Shown here: piece after piece, positions 3,445 through 6,114 of the stretch
Layout of the letters: each line of letters begins with the position of its first letter
Position numbering within the stretch: the stretch's first letter is position 1
Origin: Chloroflexota bacterium
GTDB lineage: Bacteria > Chloroflexota > Anaerolineae > Anaerolineales > UBA4823
NCBI GenBank assembly: GCA_030636125.1
Contig: DAOVXM010000173.1
Location: 1-6,114, forward strand
Reading direction: 5' to 3'
Length of the DNA: 6,114 bases
The notes under the pieces: model-generated
What the model was told of the DNA's origin: nothing
Seen by the model: the letters and a program-made list of their open reading frames with translations, nothing else
Databases searched by the model: none
Translations under genes and position numbers: made by a program

Positions 3445-6114
3445 CTACCCTTTACGCTCTAACCACTTAAGCGCTTTCTCCGCCTTAGGGTGTTTCAGGG
3501 TTTTTGCTCTCTTGAAGCATTGTTCGGCTGTTCGCCGGTCCCCTCGTTGGGCAGCAGACCAGCCCATCCACATCCAGGCGCTTGGGTTTTCAGGTGCATA
3601 TTCGATAACCTGGCGCAGTTTAGCCTCACCTGTATCGATATCACCACCTTTCACCAGAGCAGCTCCTTCTTGCAGCCATTCCATCACCTCTGCCTCTGAT
3701 GGTTCAGGCACGATCGCGTTGGGATCCTTGGGGGTCTCTTGTGCAGATCGTTTTCGAAGGGAGCGTCTTATCAAGTAAACCACGAAGAACAGCAAGCCCA
3801 ACACCAGGAGACCCCCACCACAAATGGCGATAAGCAATAGGGTGGTCTCATCCGTTAATTGTGTTGCTGGAAGCACTATAGGAAAATTGCTTTCCAGTTC
3901 GCTAACTTCTTGAATGGGCGTTTCTGTAGGTAGGCTGCTTTCAGTCGGGTTTAGTGTCTCCACCGGCGCGCTACCCTCAATTCCGCTGCCGACAAAGTTA
4001 TTTTCGCTCGCATCCCTGGGTAGCCTGACCGAGCGCGATTCTGGCGTGAAAGTTGCGCCATTTTTGTGTGGGCTGAGCGTATAGGTATCCGCCTGTAATC
4101 CCGTTATCGTGAAAGTTCCATCCACACCTGTCTCGGTCAACTGAATACCATCGATCATGATTGCAACACCTTGCAATGGCTCTCCACTTTCCGTGGATAC
4201 CATTCCAGTGATCGGGTAAGTTTCAATGATTTCGGAGGAGATGGGCGACTTGACCCAATACATTGGTGACCCATTTATCGTCCCGATTGATTCGCTCTCC
4301 TCGAGCTCGAGGTCTAAAAGTAATAGCCCCTCACCACCCTCTGGCATGCTCTGGGGATAAACATACCAACGGCTGTTTCCTGAAAAATCTCCCATCGCGA
4401 CCGACGGGTCTCCTTCAATAGAGATCTCTTGCTCGCGATCACACCTGCGCAGCGTATTCGTAAAATTACCCCGGTCATAAGCAGCTAAGGCGATCCATTC
4501 ACCATCAGGTGAGAGCGAACCCCAGATACCAGCTTCCTCTGTATCATCAAAGCCCGCTAAGTAGACTGTTTGTTGGGTCTCCTTCTCACCGTTCGTAACA
4601 TCCAGGCAAGCCACCGTCACCTGGTCTCCCTCTCCGATCCCAATCAATAGTCGCTTCAAATCAGCCGAGGCATCAAATAGTGTTTCACTAACCCGGCTGG
4701 CCGAACTTAAATCATGTTTTATATGGTATGGGCCGAATAAGTAACCTTCTTCGTACGGCCTCCACTCTTGCTCGCCAGCTTCACCCTCCTGGAAGGTACC
4801 CACGAAAAGCTGCTTCTCGGATTCTGGGTCAACGGCGATAATGATATACATCATCTGTGATGTGCCCGGTTCTTCAGGTTGCCGCACTGCCAGATACTTT
4901 CCATCTGGTGACCAACCTTCCACTCGGCTGTCCTGCATCACCAAGGTCGCCTGCTCGCTCGCCGTATTATAGATGAAAGCCTGCTCTGAAACCTCATCAC
5001 CAGTCTGGAGTTGAGTAAACGCTACGACATTCTGGCTCGGAGACCATATCGATTCGCAATCGACGCCCTTGGCTACTTCCTGTGGTGGACTGTCTGGTCC
5101 GAACACCCACAAGGCATTTTCTCCATCGCAGTAGCTCAACCATTGCCCATCAAACGACCAAGAGGGAGCCTGTGAAGCGCCTGGAACCTCCAAGGTGTTC
5201 CCAGCCTGGTCCACGATCCAGACCTGGCCGGCTTGATCTTCATAAGCCATGCGGATCTCATCGGGGGGCCAACTGATTTTACCGGCAAGCGGAGTAGTAG
5301 TTAATGGTGTCGTTTGAATGACCAGGTTCCCGTCATCCCGAAAATCGAGGGAGACCAGGCGACGGTTGTAAACCAGCTTCTTACCGCTGGGGGAAGGAGT
5401 GAATCCTGCCACAGCCATTGGCTCGCTAAGACTGATCTCCTGGCCTGAAGACGGTTTATATAAAACTAAGCGATAATCCGGTGCCACGAAAATCAAGAGA
5501 TCATTGTTAAGGGGGAAATCAGGAACGACTTCTAAAGCCATATCCCCGGTATTTTCTGTCAATGGTGGTAATTGGCTCCAATCACTACCGATTTCCCCGG
5601 CAACCCCAAGCTGGCTTCGCATACCCGATTCGATATCATATAAGTGCAGGTTGAAATGATCCTCTTCTCTGGAAGCAAAAAGCAGTTGGCTTCCTGTAGG
5701 CGACCAGGCTAAGGGGATGACAGAGGTCTCACCCGAGTATATTTCTAACTGCTCAGATCCATCCGGTGTGACCAAGATGATCCTGGCTGATTCCCCACCA
5801 TATTTACTCGCTTCAAAAGCAATATATTTTCCATCTGGTGACCAAAGGGGATACATGGCCACCCGGTTCGAATTAGAATAAATTTTCGTGAGCCCTTCCC
5901 CGCTTGGCGAAGCTGTATAAAGTCCAGCACCGGGAAAACCCACATATGTGACCACATCAAATACGATTTGACTTCCGTCTGATGACCAACCCGAGAATCC
6001 AGGAAAGACCTCCCCATCTAGACCAAGCCAACTATCAAGGCTGCCTGTTTCATTATTCCAGATGCGGAATACTCCTAGTCCTTCGATATAGGCAATCTCG
6101 TAAAGTTTTATCCA
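3445..6114 (-). CDS. PD40/TolB-like beta-propeller protein with carboxypeptidase-regulatory-like domain, transmembrane segment and cytoplasmic TPRs; N-terminus off the window
   Basis: The minus-strand frame stays open from the right edge to TAG 3445-3447, giving 889 visible residues. The true start lies beyond 6114; an internal GTG at 5955 is not the start, because propeller sequence continues upstream of it (GWSSDGSQIVF). Visible residues to about 620 contain many WSPDG-type strands, for example LWSPDGKYIAFE, LAWSPTGSQLLFA, SWSFDGQWLSYC, GWSPDGKYLAVR and LSPDGEWIALA, typical of PD40/WD40-like propellers. At 633-708 is a carboxypeptidase-regulatory-like beta-sandwich (ITGMVSTESGEPLQGVAI, then GVDGTFTITGL). 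A Thr/Pro/Ser/Glu-rich linker follows (713-753), then a membrane helix (about 759-782) with an RRSLRKR stop-transfer cluster. The C-terminal region (806-889) has two TPR-like helix pairs (ALVKGGDIDTGEAKLRQVIE; MWMGWSAAQRGDRRTAEQCF). The propeller should face outside and the TPRs the cytoplasm. Ligand and partners are unknown. Confidence 0.88.
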   Translation of the reverse strand, partial: WIKLYEIAYIEGLGVFRIWNNETGSLDSWLGLDGEVFPGFSGWSSDGSQIVFDVVTYVGFPGAGLYTASPSGEGLTKIYSNSNRVAMYPLWSPDGKYIAFEASKYGGESARIILVTPDGSEQLEIYSGETSVIPLAWSPTGSQLLFASREEDHFNLHLYDIESGMRSQLGVAGEIGSDWSQLPPLTENTGDMALEVVPDFPLNNDLLIFVAPDYRLVLYKPSSGQEISLSEPMAVAGFTPSPSGKKLVYNRRLVSLDFRDDGNLVIQTTPLTTTPLAGKISWPPDEIRMAYEDQAGQVWIVDQAGNTLEVPGASQAPSWSFDGQWLSYCDGENALWVFGPDSPPQEVAKGVDCESIWSPSQNVVAFTQLQTGDEVSEQAFIYNTASEQATLVMQDSRVEGWSPDGKYLAVRQPEEPGTSQMMYIIIAVDPESEKQLFVGTFQEGEAGEQEWRPYEEGYLFGPYHIKHDLSSASRVSETLFDASADLKRLLIGIGEGDQVTVACLDVTNGEKETQQTVYLAGFDDTEEAGIWGSLSPDGEWIALAAYDRGNFTNTLRRCDREQEISIEGDPSVAMGDFSGNSRWYVYPQSMPEGGEGLLLLDLELEESESIGTINGSPMYWVKSPISSEIIETYPITGMVSTESGEPLQGVAIMIDGIQLTETGVDGTFTITGLQADTYTLSPHKNGATFTPESRSVRLPRDASENNFVGSGIEGSAPVETLNPTESSLPTETPIQEVSELESNFPIVLPATQLTDETTLLLIAICGGGLLVLGLLFFVVYLIRRSLRKRSAQETPKDPNAIVPEPSEAEVMEWLQEGAALVKGGDIDTGEAKLRQVIEYAPENPSAWMWMGWSAAQRGDRRTAEQCFKRAKTLKHPKAEKALKWLERKG
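4898..4915 (-). repeat. 18-nt direct repeat copy 1 inside the propeller gene
   Basis: The 18 bases here are identical to 5828-5845, and the similarity extends a few bases further with one mismatch. Both encode the propeller signature WSPDGK on the minus strand. The identity probably reflects repeated blades using the same codons. Confidence 0.6.
5828..5845 (-). repeat. 18-nt direct repeat copy 2 inside the propeller gene
   Basis: Second copy of the repeat found at 4898-4915, in an earlier propeller blade (YPLWSPDGKYIAF). Other blades carry diverged versions, such as the one near 5971-5987. Confidence 0.6.

Noticed and set aside
4898..5845. The 18-nt direct repeats as mobile-element or recombination sites
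   Set aside because: Both copies sit in frame in the propeller gene and encode its WSPDGK blade motif, which explains the identity.
5745..6017. Minus-strand 90-codon frame overlapping the propeller gene
   Set aside because: It is an out-of-frame shadow; the propeller frame is open through the whole region and shows blade motifs.

Overview
The window looks like chromosomal DNA of a bacterium, most likely from the Chloroflexota (Anaerolineae-like). This is inferred from several features together: an rpsF-ssb-rpsR cluster with no rplI visible, a Zn-type S18, two surface proteins carrying long Thr/Pro-rich linkers, a PD40 propeller/carboxypeptidase-regulatory/TPR fusion, and an AmmeMemoRadiSam protein A next door. 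No rRNA is present to confirm it. Base composition is moderate, with AT-rich intergenic stretches. I see no tRNA, CRISPR array, insertion sequence or phage gene.

Layout. Bases 1-490 (minus) hold most of an AMMECR1-family gene that runs off the left edge. Bases 491-727 are a divergent control region with a near-consensus sigma70-type promoter for the minus gene, a weaker promoter for the ribosomal operon, and a GC-rich rpsF leader. That leader folds into the arrangement described for the S6:S18 autoregulatory motif. Bases 728-1838 (plus) carry rpsF, ssb and rpsR, each with a clear Shine-Dalgarno sequence. Bases 1839-1981 have no gene but contain several complementary segments that could form a closed, pseudoknotted RNA ahead of the next gene. 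Bases 1982-3214 (plus) encode a membrane-anchored parvulin-type peptidyl-prolyl isomerase with a Thr/Pro-rich insert. A possible 43-45 codon ORF follows in the same frame (3218-3355). A strong bidirectional terminator (3388-3429) separates this from a large convergent minus-strand gene (3445 to beyond 6114). That gene encodes a beta-propeller/carboxypeptidase-regulatory/transmembrane/TPR protein whose N-terminus lies outside the window.

How the genes work together. S6 and S18 are neighbouring proteins of the 30S platform and SSB serves replication and repair, so this is a housekeeping operon probably controlled by S6:S18 feedback on the rpsF leader. The isomerase probably folds exported proteins outside the membrane. 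The convergent propeller protein is also predicted to place most of its mass outside the cell, but any functional link between the two is only suggested by adjacency.

Nothing here is clearly a new multi-gene system. The items most worth checking are the predicted structured leader of the isomerase gene, the rpsF leader, the small in-frame ORF after the isomerase, and the propeller/TPR membrane protein.
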